Shown: positions 22,850 through 34,900 of the stretch, piece by piece
Layout of the letters: each line of letters starts with the position of its first letter
Position numbering within the stretch: the first letter of the stretch is position 1
NCBI GenBank assembly: GCA_036850595.1
Contig: CM072160.1
Span: 13,433,906-13,497,905, forward strand
Length of the DNA stretch: 64,000 bases
Direction: 5' to 3'
Origin: Rhyacichthys aspro
Lineage: Eukaryota > Chordata > Actinopteri > Gobiiformes > Rhyacichthyidae
Program-made: the position numbers and the translations under genes
The notes under the pieces: generated by a model
Seen by the model: only the letters and a program-made list of their open reading frames with translations
Told to the model about the DNA's origin: nothing
Databases searched by the model: none

Positions 22850-23580
22850 GTCAAACTCAAAGTGGTGAGGGGCCGCGGGGGTTAATAAGAATCCTTTCAG
22901 GGGCCGAGGATGGTGACATTTGAGACGTTTTTATGAAATTTCATCTTCATTTGAGGCTTACAAAATTTATAATACAAACAATAATTTCCTCCTTTCATGG
23001 AAACTGTTAGTTGTAGTGGTTTAGTTGGATTTGAACAGGTTTTAGTCAGGTTTTAACAGATTTTAGATGGATTTGGACAGGTTTTAGTCAGGTTCCAACA
23101 GATTTTAGTCAGGTTCCAACAGATTTTAGTCAGGTTTCAACAGATTTTAGATGGATTTGGACAGGTTTTCGTCAGATTTGAACATGTTGTTGGATTTGAA
23201 CAGGTTTTAGTTGGATTTCAACAGATTTTAGTCAGATTTTAGTCAGGTTTTAACAGATTTTAGATGGATTTGGACAGGTTTTAGTCCGATTTGAACACGT
23301 TGTAGTTGGATTTGAACAGGCTTTAGTTGGATTTCAACAGATTTTAGATGGATTTGGACAGGTTTTAGTCTGATTTTAACACGTTGTAGTTGGATTTGAA
23401 CAGGCTGTAGTTGGATTTGAACAGATTTTATTTAGATTTGTAGCAAAAATCAAATCTATCAAAAACATTTTCAGATTCAATGATTAAAACCTAGTGCCAG
23501 AAAAATCATCTTCTAAATGTATTAAAGGGCCACATTAATATGCAAATGGCCGCATTTGGACCTTGGGCTTTGAGTTTGAC
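22850..23580. mobile_element. hAT-like non-autonomous element with internal minisatellite
   Basis: Ends are the exact inverted pair GTCAAACTCAAAG (22,850-22,862) and its complement (23,568-23,580). GGGGCCGCGGGGG follows the left end and GGGCCACAT / GGCCGCATTTGGACC the right. This is the layout of hAT-family ends (GTGTCAAACTCA...GGCC). Flanking TTTTAAAG and ACTTAAAG could be a decayed 8-bp target duplication. No transposase is present. Confidence 0.75.
23015..23440. repeat. 21-bp minisatellite, about 20 degenerate units
   Basis: Repeated unit close to GATTTGAACAGGTTTTAGTT with variants (TTTGGACAGG, TTTCAACAGA, GTTCCAACAG). Larger composite blocks recur, so it grew by both single and multi-unit duplication. 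It fills most of the hAT-like element. Confidence 0.93.
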
Positions 23581-25990
23581 ATGTGTGACTTAAAGACAAA
23601 CATCTTGATAAATAATCGATTACACATTTTCTTCTGTGTCCAGTGCAGTTCATAAAAGAGCATGAATGAATCCGTGCCAAAACATCTGTCAGCCGGACAA
23701 ACCTTTGAATGCTAATGAGGCAAACTGCTGACAATCCATGTTCTGATTTGTCCGTGCATTTTATCCCCTGTTAGTGTACCTTGCCAGCATTCCTAAATCA
23801 ATAAACCAGTGAGGCTGCATCCCCCCCCGACTCTAAACGTGTCATTCAGGGTGAAGTGAAACACGCTGCGCTGTGTGCATCATTGTGAGGTGACTGTACC
23901 CTTGTCCTGCCACCTCAGCACCAACAGCCTCCTTCACGTCCGTCCCACCCACACACACACTGCTGCAGCTCACTGAGGACTAAGACTCGCTCAATAATGC
24001 CCATTGCAGCGTCAGTGCTCTGCCTAATTACTAAACGCCTTCGGCACAAATATGGTTTAATTCAAGTCAGGCGAGGTTATGTAAACACAAAGCGATTTGG
24101 GGTCCATATTGGTTAATGGGAGATGGCTGACACACAGTGAGGAGGCTTTGGATTTATGAACAACACTCAGCAGGATACTGGCTGCACTGTTTCTGCAATC
24201 CCCACTGGAGCAGTTCCGCAAGGCAGAGTTTCATCCACAGTGAGGATTTTTGGTCCGTGCCCCATTAATGTCCCATTTCACATCTGGCTATAGGCACCTA
24301 CTTATGCCCCTGACTCAGATGTAGGACTTCAGATGGTGATGGAAGCACTGCAGAAGCTTCTCCATCAGATTGGTCTGATTTGAACCCCACCCTTCCACAA
24401 CAATGGCGTTTTAAGTCAACGAAACTACAACTTCTTGCAAGAATGTGGAAGTCTGTATTTATCAGTGAATTGTCTGTCTTCATTATTCAAGTTACCATTA
24501 CGACAAATAATCGGGCTAAAAATAAAACACTGCAGTCTGAAAATAAATTCTTCCAGCTGGTAACACACGGTGCACTGGAAGATTGTACTCTCTGCAAAAA
24601 CAGCGTCACAGTGAAAATGACTCTTCCACATTTGCAGGATATGTATGTATAATATTCATTTGTGGGAATACTGTGTTTAAGGTAATGCCATGTAACCTTT
24701 CAGGATTTGCAACCTCCAAATATGTATATTAGATGACTGATAGCTAAGCACACACAAGACAAGACAGCGTGTACTGATTTTTATTACAATTGATAGTCTT
24801 AAGGGAATTATTTGCCTGAAGACGTGTTGGTAAAATGTCATGAAACAATATATAGACTTATTATTGTCTATATTTAACTTGACATTCACCCACGCGCTTT
24901 CATAACTTTGTTTACATCTCGGTGGAGCTTCATAACTGCGCCTCGCCTTTACGCATGCCCCAAACTCTTCACGTGAACAACATTATTATAACTCACTCCA
25001 CGTGTTTAGACCCGATAACGTCCCAATTTGCTTCACGTCGGTCCCGTGGGGCTTATAAAACTTTAATATCAAACCTCAACCTGCGTGGCTATACACAAAT
25101 ATCCTATTACATTTCCATTCTGGTGTACTGTCATAATGGAACGCGCGCACCAATTCACTGAACCCCACTTGAAGCCGGCTGATTTCATTTTTGTCAATAA
25201 TACATCGTAAATTACTCCAGGCACAGCTGCTAGATGCAAATTGGACAGTGATAAGAAGTTAGTATATAATGTACAGCATCAGCGTGGCATATATTGCGCT
25301 ACTTATTTATTTATTTTGTTGACATTGAGACCCGCGGACGCAACTAGAGGTGATTTAAAGGCGTGAAGAAATACGATGACGGTAATGTGCCTCCATTCAA
25401 CCATTTTTTTTTCTATTTCTGATGCCCGGATTGAAAATATGCAAGACAGCTTTCCTATTTGCCCATTTGACGAGCATTCACATCAACCTTCACCTTAAAC
25501 GCACATTTGAATGGGCTCCACAGTGGTTTACCCAGTCCCCTCTGAATACCACTGCTCTCCACGGATGTCTACGTAATGGGAAGGAATAACCACCGTCAAA
25601 GGGCAAGAGTGAGCAGCAGCAATACGCCCTTATCTCTCGCTCATTAGATTTGGACAGACAGAGAAGTGCAGGCCAAGACTCCGGACCGTTGTGGTGATAA
25701 GGTCAATTTAGAAACTATTGTGTGAGTGCGGGAAACGATTGGAAACATTTAGAGGCAGTTGATGTCAGAGTTGGGGAGACATTGGCCCCAAAAAATGAGA
25801 ATGACTAAACATGGAAGTGGAGTGCAGCTGCGGGAAAGCCATCTAGTCAAACATGCAGCAATTACAGTACAGTACCATTCACAGCCTTGAACTTTTCATG
25901 ATTATTAACTGAATATTGAGTGAGACTGGTGCACATTAAGATCCATTTTTCAATTGTGTGATATTCCTGGCAATGCGACACACTTCAGTG
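23581..25990. other. Intergenic upstream of the next promoter, no gene seen
   Basis: Unique, moderately AT-rich sequence with several CACGTG-like and TAAT-containing stretches. It may carry regulatory elements of the downstream gene. No coding exon is supported. Confidence 0.5.
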
Positions 25991-26945
25991 TTACAGCGTT
26001 ATTATTTATGACAAATGAAATCACAGTCCCACCCATCATTTCGGCGCACACACATCCACATTTTCCTTTCCACTTTCTCTTGTGTCAGATGCTGCAGGTT
26101 GAGGAGACGCTACTCTGACGAACCCCAGACTTTTTTTTTTCTTTACAGTCTTCCTTTTCACGTATATTTGTGTGTTTCTCTCTCTCTGTGTGTGTGTGTG
26201 AGAGAGTGTGTGTGTGAAGCTCCGCTCTCCGACTGCGCGCATGAGGAACAGACACTAGACTTCGCTCTCTCTGAACGCCTGCGCCTCATTCCGCTCTGCA
26301 TCTTCGCACCGGACCGCAGTGGATACGACAGAGCCAGTGTAATACCAGGACAAAAAAAGAAAAAAAAAAGCAGCAAGTAGTACAACACTTTAAGCTTACA
26401 ACTGAGTGCTTTTTCCCTCGGATGAGCTCAGCACAAAGCGAATTTACCCTGCCAAGCTCTTTCTCTTCTCCCCCTGTGCGCTCTTGCCTCGGTGATAAGT
26501 GGGATGCAGCCGGGATACGCAGCATCACAACCAAGAGAGCCGCTGACGCGAAGAGACAACGGCTGCGGGGAAGAATAACCTGCAGAGTAAGTGTCGACAC
26601 GTGTGAGAATGACCGCCTTGTTGTGGACTTAAAGTGGAGGATATTTATCTCAGCTGTTTGAGAATGCGGATGGCTCCAGTTGATGGGGCGCTCTAAAGCC
26701 CCATTAAACAGAAAAAAAGGGATTTGGTCAGCTACAGAACAAGTTGACTGCTGATGTTGGACGGATCGAAGGTCTCTGGTCATCTATCTGCGCTTACAGA
26801 GTCACTGGAAGGAGAAGCGGAACAAGAGCCACGCGAGAACACGACGGGGAAATTTGAGTTACAGCGCAATTTACGCTTTTCTGCCACCACCGCATCTTGA
26901 AACTGACAGAATTATCACAACTGAGCTCAGTGGAAGGGAAACAAG
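25991..26945 (+). promoter_or_regulatory. grik4: Promoter and non-coding first exon, probably grik4
   Basis: A CpG-containing, GC-richer block with pyrimidine and (GT)n tracts near 26,165-26,215, then a UTR-like stretch ending in donor ACAAG|GTAAGG at 26,946. A second good donor, CAGA|GTAAGT, lies at 26,587, so the first exon may have two ends. There is no convincing ORF on the + strand, which fits a 5' UTR exon. Naming rests only on synteny: GRIK4 (kainate receptor KA1) follows ARHGEF12 in the same orientation in tetrapods and starts with non-coding exons and a very long intron. The transcription start cannot be placed; 26,000-26,300 is plausible. Confidence 0.45.
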
Positions 26946-29279
26946 GTAAGGTTTTAAGTTTTAACTGGATGGAAAAAGAGTAAGGATGGTCGATTTCAAC
27001 AGATGCTTTTCCGAGGGATCACTGAAGCCAGCCTCGGTGAGTTAAAGCCACAGAACAAGTTGGTCCAGTTGAGACCGTAAATGGCTGCTGATTATACGCT
27101 ATACACGTAGTGTCACCTGCTTCCTTCAACTCGTGCGTGTTCAGGTCTTGATGACAGTAAAGTGATGGTCATTAAGTTCACTTTGTCCTCTTGCAGCATA
27201 TTTGTTCAAGGTTTAGACACTGGGCATCAACAAGAAGACTGAGGATGTCTTATTCGTGCCATAAAGTATTTCTTTAAATGTTCATGTGTGTTCTAAAGTG
27301 GCTTGATCTGGTAAAAAAGCATGACATGTGATAATCAGCTGCATGTAAGCTTAGAGCTCCTTGTGGACACAGTTATGAGCTGTACTTGTCGTTCTAATGA
27401 TGGGTTAAGGAGAAAAAAGACATTTAGAAGGAGAAGATCGGCAAGGAAAAACCCAATTGTTCACTTTTGGCACCACCTTGTGGTTCCCTTTAATGGCTTT
27501 CATTCAACAAATGGCTGCCACAGTTTTTTTTTTTATTGTTATTAATATTTTTTCAATCACCTACATGAGGTTTCTCACTGCTTATCATCTCAAAAAACTG
27601 AAAGTAATTTATTTATGGAGCAAAAACAAACAAATACAAGGAATAAACTATATTTCAATTAAATCCTTTTTATTTTTATTATTAATTGTCTGCATTTCTA
27701 TATGATCAGTTAAACCTTAAATCAAGTCATTTTATTTTGATGCTACACTAGTGCATGCTGACTGCTGTCCTGTGAGCTCCTGTAAGTGATCTTAAATCAG
27801 TGCTGCCCTATAACTACTCTTTGTTGTGCCTTGCTAAAAGTCAAGTATTTCATGTCCACAACTTTGCTTTTAATTTGGCTGTTTGAATTCAGTTTTATTT
27901 GTTGCTGTGAAATACTAACTGTTGACAGCTCGTTGTGATACTTTTTGGATTGGCTTAATGCAAGTATGAGATGGGAGCATATCAACTGGTTACCGCTGTC
28001 ACTAGTTCCAAAGTTGGGAGTGAAAGCCTGAAAGATCACACACAAATGAACAATACAGTAATGTGCATTATCACATCCAGGCTCCAAACACTTCAGACTG
28101 AGAACAGCCCAAGTCTCAAGAAAAGAAGAGGGTCATTTAACTCAAGACTATTTTTCCAATGTGTCAATGAAATGGATCATTAACAGTCTATTTCAGTGGT
28201 ATGGGATTACACAGGGACAGTATACAATTTTGGCTTACTTACAACTAACAGCTGAAATTAAATCTGTTTTAGCTAGTTGCTAATTTATTCAGATTGACCT
28301 CAGGAGTAAAACACTGTTGGTTGTTTTTAAGTGGATTTACAGGATCAATGTTCAATTGACCTGCTGCGTTTAGTTGATCTATTCCTAACCCATAGGCCCA
28401 TAGGTGTTTACACGTAACCAAGCCTAAGTGCAAAAGCAGCCATTTAATGTCACATGTGCAAAGGGCTATTGCTTGTTGATTTACGAGTGACTGTGTGTCA
28501 AACTGTTAGTGCTAGGTTGTTAATTTGTAGTTTACAAGTACGCTAGACAACACATTATTGGCAGTGGTGCTGGTACCATATTCACAAACCTTCAAAATGG
28601 GACACTCTGTTGTGGGCCTATAATTTAAAAAAATGGTCATTTGATTGTTTTATATCATCAGAAAGCACAAAAGAAGAACTCCATTGGTGCATTAAAATTT
28701 CTAAAAGTCCACAAAGAACCATAGCCTTTTCAGACAATAATCCAAATAAAGACCCACATCACCCCAGTGAAGCTTGAATGTAGACATTTATAGGCAAATA
28801 TATTCAACAATACTTCTGGATAATTGTTTTGAAGTTTGCTGCTGTGATTGTTGTTTGTTAAAATGGGGACAATAGAGATATGGTTGGTTCAAAACTGGAT
28901 CATTTGTTTGTTTGTTTGTTTTGTTTTTTGCAGATATTTGTTAAGGCAGGAAGTGTCTTAGGTCTTAGGAAGTGTGAAAGTGGGACAGTCCCCATTAAAT
29001 AGGGGCACATGGCCACCCCTAAACCAATACATTCATGATTCCTACCCCCTCTGTTTAGCAGTAGGTGGCATTCTGGAGCTAGTAGCACACTGCCATAGAT
29101 TTACTGCACAGGTCATGACAAATTTATAAATCACAGCAATCTCAAGGCCACCTTTTTTTTTTTTTTTTCAAAAATACTGATAAAAATGTGATGTTTTGTA
29201 ATGCATGGGCTACATGTATTATTTATTATCATTATTATTTATTGTTGTTTCAGTGATACTGTTACATTCGAACAGGTTG
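26946..29279 (+). other. Presumed grik4 intron 1, first part
   Basis: AT-rich, mostly unique. Contains a (TTTG)n tract at 28,906-28,925 and a T tract at 29,153-29,168. No exon supported. Confidence 0.45.
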
Positions 29280-29860
29280 GCGTAAGTAAAAGTTAGTTCC
29301 TATCAGACAGAGCGAAGATGACTGCGCTGTACCTCTTCACTGAGTATGTATCACTGCGCCGCACACGTGCACTGCCAGCAATTACAGTAGTCGTCGCAAA
29401 CGTTAGCATTATTACACAAACATGAACACATTTCAATCAAAAAGGAACTAAACTAGGAATGGTGAACAGATAATGGCCAAAAGAAGTAAAGAAGCGAGTA
29501 AGTCATGCCATGTTGTAGTTTTAGTTTCCTACAATTATTTGATGACTTTCTTGACGTTTGAAACTCCTGCAAGACGCTAGCATAGCATTTAGGTGTTAAT
29601 AGTTTTCGCCTGACAATCACATTAGTTTGACATTTGCTTTGTGTGGTGTGAGCGCATTGTGTTGAAGGTTAATTATCATCAGTGTCACAGTCAGTGATAA
29701 ACACTGGTTCTAGTGAGTGGGAGGAACAGTGGCGTGTCATGCTTCACATCTGCTCAGTAAGCTAGTCTTCACTGAAAGTCTTGTCTTGAAAATCAGTCAT
29801 ATTTACCATTAAATATTTTTACAAGGTTGTTCTGCCTGCGTTCGGAGCTAGCGTGCTGTT
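29280..29860 (+). promoter_or_regulatory. CpG-rich promoter-like patch in the intron
   Basis: Within AT-rich, CpG-poor surroundings, 29,280-29,410 alone has about ten CpGs, including GCGCCGCACACGTG and GTCGTCGC. CGTTAGC and GCTAGC words common near fish transcription starts occur at 29,401, 29,576 and 29,847. It lies directly upstream of and around the first exon of the candidate small gene below. Confidence 0.4.
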
Positions 29861-31979
29861 TTCTCCTTGCTCCTCTATAGGTCACACTGAGCACATCCAT
29901 TGTGCCACTACATCTGGTGGTGCTTTTGATCAAGGTTATGCTAACGGTGTCCTCCACGTGATGAACACAGTCCTAATCCATGCAGGTATTCCTCTACACA
30001 CACCTTACATTTACATTCGCAGGCCCTCTTCAAGGTTGAGGTTTGAGGGCACGTACACCCTGAGCATACATAGTTTGTGAGTAGATCGTTTTGCTGAAAA
30101 AGTGATCTGTTATTGAAAATTGACTGGATGAACTATTTTTTTCTCTGTGCCAGAGAATTAAAACCAACCAAGACACGCTGACATGACTCTTGCCTGGTGT
30201 AAAGCTAAGGGGAGACTGGGGCATGGTGTCAAACTGTTTACTATTTTGTGTACATCTTTTCATCGGTAGATCTAAAGTTATAAACTGTAGAGCAATTGAA
30301 GGCACAGAGTTTATATGTATCTGAATACAAAGATGAAAGTGTGTGACAACCATGGATGTACAATAAGGTCTGCAACAATATTACAAACAATTTACTGTTG
30401 TGCCATTTTATAAAGAAACATCGATTTCCGCTATATCAAAAGTAATTAAATGCATTCATTTCCATGTGGTATAGAGGTGTCTATAGTCTGTAGATATGAG
30501 ACGGTTGTGTTGCAGTCCTGCATGACTGCTCTGTATTGAAAAGGCCAATATTGAGCTATAAATAGTCCCATTTCTTTTTCACATATTTCATTCCTGTTGA
30601 AATGCATTGTATAGACATTATTATTCATCAAATAATACAACCATAACCAATAAGTTTAAACTCCTCTCAGCCCCTCTTGGACCAGTTTTTTTCTCACACA
30701 ATAACAGTATTATTTTTATTTTCAATGCGTACAGTAATATCCAAGGTTTTGACTGTGCCTGAACCTATTATATTAAGATTTAGGGCTACAACTGATTATT
30801 ATTTTTGGAATTGACTGATCTGATGATTTTATTAAAATCAAGCCGTTAATATGCTCTTGACCTTGTTAAATCTGTATTTTGTTTTACTTAATAGAATAAT
30901 AAGACTATTTGTATAGTTTTTCACAGATACTGTATAGTGTGTATTATCTACCTTTTTACTGATAGAAATATTGTTCTCTCGCTACTGTGAGAGGAGGATA
31001 CTTACTACTAGGCTTACTAATAAACATTAGTATTAACTTGACTGCTTGCAGAGTGATGCAGTGCTCATTTAGCAAGGATCACTATGAGATCTCATCTCAT
31101 TTTATGCAGGTGAGCTAGCGTAATAATATTCATCATCGTACATACACTTCTTCAATAGGACTGACTGCACTCAGACGGACACTGACACTGCCCCCAGCAC
31201 TTCCTGTAGTGCATTGCTGCTGTGAATGGATATTTAACCTGGTTCATACATGAATGTAAGCGTTCTGCAACATCAGTTTTTTAATCAACATCGTCAGTTG
31301 ACCATTTTTGAGATTAAAAGAAAAGGCAAGTAAGATTCATTGTCCCATTGAGTGTTGATCAGTTGATGGATTTGACATGAGTGCAAGTCATTTAGGTTAA
31401 TGAACAATGTAAAGACATCTGTGGAAGAATACACATGGCAACTATTAAATGTGTCATTTAGCGAGAGGGTTATTTTGCTCTCCCAACATTTGGCAACCAA
31501 AAGAGCAGACATTGCACAAAATCTTGTCCAGTTTAGCTGTTCAAATGTAAGGACCAGTTGTCATTGCAAAGATAAAAGCTTTGAAAAAAAACTTTTTACA
31601 CAAGATTTATTTTTTGAAAGATTTTATTTTGGGCTTTTGAGCCTTTATTAGGTATTTGATGGGTGAAGATAGATAGGAAACGGGCTGAGAGAGGGAAATG
31701 ACACTGAGCCGGAATTGAACCTGGGTTGCTCGTGTATGTGCCATGCGCTTCACCAGGTGAACCACGTTTGCACGTTTTTGATTTTTGTATGTGTCCCATT
31801 TTCTAGCGGCACCTGAAGTAGACACAATACCAAGTGGCTGTACCAGGTTGTGTAGCAGCCATACTGAGTCACTGATCTACAGTGTGGACAGTGCACTTCC
31901 TCTTGGGCTTATTTGCTTCTTCATTTTTCTCATGACAGTTTGCTTGTGTGTGCGCACATTGTGCCTTTGGGAGTGGTGA
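29473..31979 (+). CDS. Candidate nested gene for a 100-aa single-pass membrane protein (3 exons)
   Basis: Not recognised. Exon 1 is 29,473-29,497: ATG with A at -3 and G at +4, encoding MAKRSKEA, donor A|GTAAGT. Exon 2 is 29,881-29,985: acceptor TCCTCTATAG, 105 nt, donor GCAG|GTATTC. Exon 3 is 31,807-31,979: acceptor CCCATTTTCTAG, ending in TGA. Both introns are phase 1 and the joined frame is exactly 303 nt. The product has a basic N-terminus, a His/Gly-rich middle (residues 10-43), and a hydrophobic helix at about residues 73-92 (ALPLGLICFFIFLMTVCLCV) followed by RTLCLWEW. It would therefore be tail-anchored or single-pass. The helix faintly resembles cortexin-domain proteins but lacks their DPY motif. 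Same strand as the presumed host gene grik4. A CpG-rich patch precedes exon 1, and the first AATAAA after the stop that I found is at 32,939. It could be a chance alignment of splice-like sites. Confidence 0.35.
31609..31776 (-). mobile_element. tRNA-derived SINE (minus strand)
   Basis: Read on the minus strand it begins with a tRNA-like head (GTGGTTCACCTGGTGAAGCG). A B box GGTTCAATTCCGG follows, then the familiar fish tail CTCTCTCAGCCCGTTTCCTATC ... AATAAAGGCTCAAAAGCCC. It lies 30 bp before the acceptor of candidate exon 3 of the small gene. Confidence 0.8.
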
Positions 31980-34900
31980 ACTGACTAAACTGTCTAAAAT
32001 GATCCATATCCACTGCACTAGTTGTCAAATGTTGGAGACAGTGATAAATGACGTGGAGAATATGTGCAGGGCAGGCTGCCATAGATAAAGTACCTGCAGG
32101 GTTTTTGACCTACCTGTGCCCCAAACTAAATCCAGATGGACACTCTGCAGATACACTTAATGTGTTCCCTTCAAAATGTCATATCAAATGGTTTACAATC
32201 TTTTACTTTATTGCTTTACCTCACAGTTACCTTTGTAAAGTCTTCCTCTTAGTACACATGACAGTGGTTAAAAAAGTTGTTATTTGTAAATGGCCTTACT
32301 TTGCCTGGCTTTAATTTAAGTATTTGTCCACAACAGCAAAGGACGCCAACTCACTATTTAAACCTTTGTTAGACTTTGTGGACATGCTGTAGGTGCCACA
32401 TAATCTTTCTCTCTCATTTTTTCTTTTGAATATCACAACTTAATCAGCTTTCTGACAATTCTTCTTTGCAAAACATGGAAAGTGCTCCGTTACACTAAAA
32501 GTCAATGGATTAAATGCTCCATCCCTGAGTAAAAGGTTTAATATGATCCACTTTGTTTCAGGTTCTGAAAAAGTACAGAGAGTCTTGAGACAGGCAGTTT
32601 GCAGCCACTCTTTCATACTCATTCTCACCAACTCCCCCAGGTCACTGTACATCAGAGCAGACTTCAAATGGTCTGAATGTCTTATTGTTTGGCTATAGAG
32701 CATAAGGAATAGCAACTTGTATATTTTCCATTTGCTTTTGTTGTCACTGATAAATAGCCTTTATGCTGTGTTCATGCCCTCATTTGTATGCTTCTTGGCA
32801 GATTAGGTTTTCAACACTGCAAATCAATATTACATTCAGCTTGTAAACTAATGACGAGTATGTAGCACGGTCAGATTTTTGTTGCCTTTTTAATAACTGT
32901 CCATTTTAACCTGCAATTTTACAGATAATGCAGATGTGAATAAATGGAGCTGTTAGAGCAGCTGTTATGTCACACTGTCTTTCAAGGAGCTTCATTGTAC
33001 ACACATGTTGGGCGTTTTTGGTGAGTGCAACTTTACATCCCTTTTATGCAGCGCTAACCCAGCTGCACAACACTTGTTGCCATAGCAGCCGGTCTACCTA
33101 CTACTTTGTGTCATTTGGATGATGAGTCATAAAATGTTAGTTAATGCACAAGTCCTTCAAAAGCAGAAGGCAGCGCAATTAGGCGCTGTCATGTTGTCAG
33201 ACTTCAGCTATTGTCAGCTTTGAGCTAGAAATGTAGGAAATGATGTACTGAAAACAAAGGATAACTAAGACCACTTTATTCTCTTTCACCCACAAACACA
33301 CACTTTATTATTATTATTGTTATAGTTTTTAGGTCTGTGTAAATGTGTGGCATCAAATCAAAAAGCTTTTTTCCAATATGTTTCTAGATAGTATAAACTT
33401 ACTTGAGTAGTGGCTCTGTAGGCTAGAATGTGTATGGTCAGCCACCGTTAAATCAGAAAATTTGTAGTTAGATTGCACTGATCCAATGAAAAGTATTTGT
33501 GATAGGGATTGAGAGCCTGAGAGTGATGCGTTCCATGTCTTCTTTTTATTTATTCTGCTAAAGCCCAGTGTTGCTCTTTAGGCCTCTGCACTGAAGACAC
33601 CATATTATTCAATGTGCTTGGTTACTTTTCCCATTGGTGCACGCAGAAAATGAACATTGTTCAAATTGATCTGGGTACATCACTCCTAAAGCTGCTCGTC
33701 TTGTGAAACAGCCCTTGTGCAGTTCCCCATTCCCCTCTCGTTGGCCTGCGTGCCAGTCAGCCTGTGCGCCTGGCAGCTTTGCTCTTCACTGTGATTTGTG
33801 AATGTGAATTTTATCAAACATCAATATTCTCCTTTGAATCACATCCAAATGGACATTTTATAGTGCTGTGGGCAGAAAGCGGCTCTGTACTCTGTATTGT
33901 CTTCTCTAGGAATGCCTGACAACTATGATGAAAATTAGAACTGTGCTCCCTTGCACTTGGCAGACGTAATGAGAAAATGTTTTTCTTCAACAATAATGCT
34001 TAAGATCAGCTTGGCTTCTTTTTCTATTGAATGGAGCAGACCAGTAATAAATCATAAATTTCTCAAATTTATTAACTGATCTCTTCTTTAATCATTAAAA
34101 TGCACTTAAACTGCATTAAAATTCCTTTTTTCATTTATTATTTTTCCATGACCTTACCCATGGGCCTGAATCTGTGACCTACGTAGTTAACGAAGACAGT
34201 CCTTGCAGGGCAAGCTCTGATTGGTCGTATGTTGTTGGGCAATATAAGGACAAAGACGACTCCTACAAAATTGCTATCAATCAATTAGTTAGATAGTCAG
34301 ACAGCTGCTCATTAATGATTACAGATGGCAAGTGGGATGTTTTGGGAGGACAATGGAGGGAAAAAGCAAGGTTAGGTAAAAAACAAACTTGTTACACTTT
34401 GTCAACCTCAAACAGGTTTTGTTTTCTTACACTATAGACATGAATGTAGTGTTAGTTGTTAAAGACAAATTACATTCTCATATCAATGAAAAAATCCCAT
34501 CCTAACCATTGACCGTGGTTTGGCACACACGTGTCTAATAAAGATCAAATTTTGTTTTCTGTTCTGGGTGAATTTTATCACTCTCATTACTGTTTAGTTA
34601 CTTTAATTGGATTTTTTTTTACATTCTTTTCACATTGATTAATGAGGCTTCACATTTCACCATAAGTATTGGAGGTAAAGTAATTGGCTTCTACAATGGT
34701 CGGTAGACTCCATCTCTATATTGAACACAGTTTATTAAATCAATGTTCGGTTCCCAGGGGGGATTTACTTATTGCTCCCCCACTTCCTCAGGCTTTCCTC
34801 GCAAGTGTGAAGGTCAAGTGGCGGGAAGGTCCTATAGCCAAATATTTATAACTAATAGAAATTTCAAGATGAAAAAAAATCTGTGACATTCAGTAGCATC

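Noticed and set aside
26286..26783. 165-codon minus-strand ORF, the longest in the window
   Set aside because: It lies antisense to the GC-richer presumed first exon, has low-complexity Phe/Ser/Arg stretches and resembles no family I know. Probably a by-product of composition.
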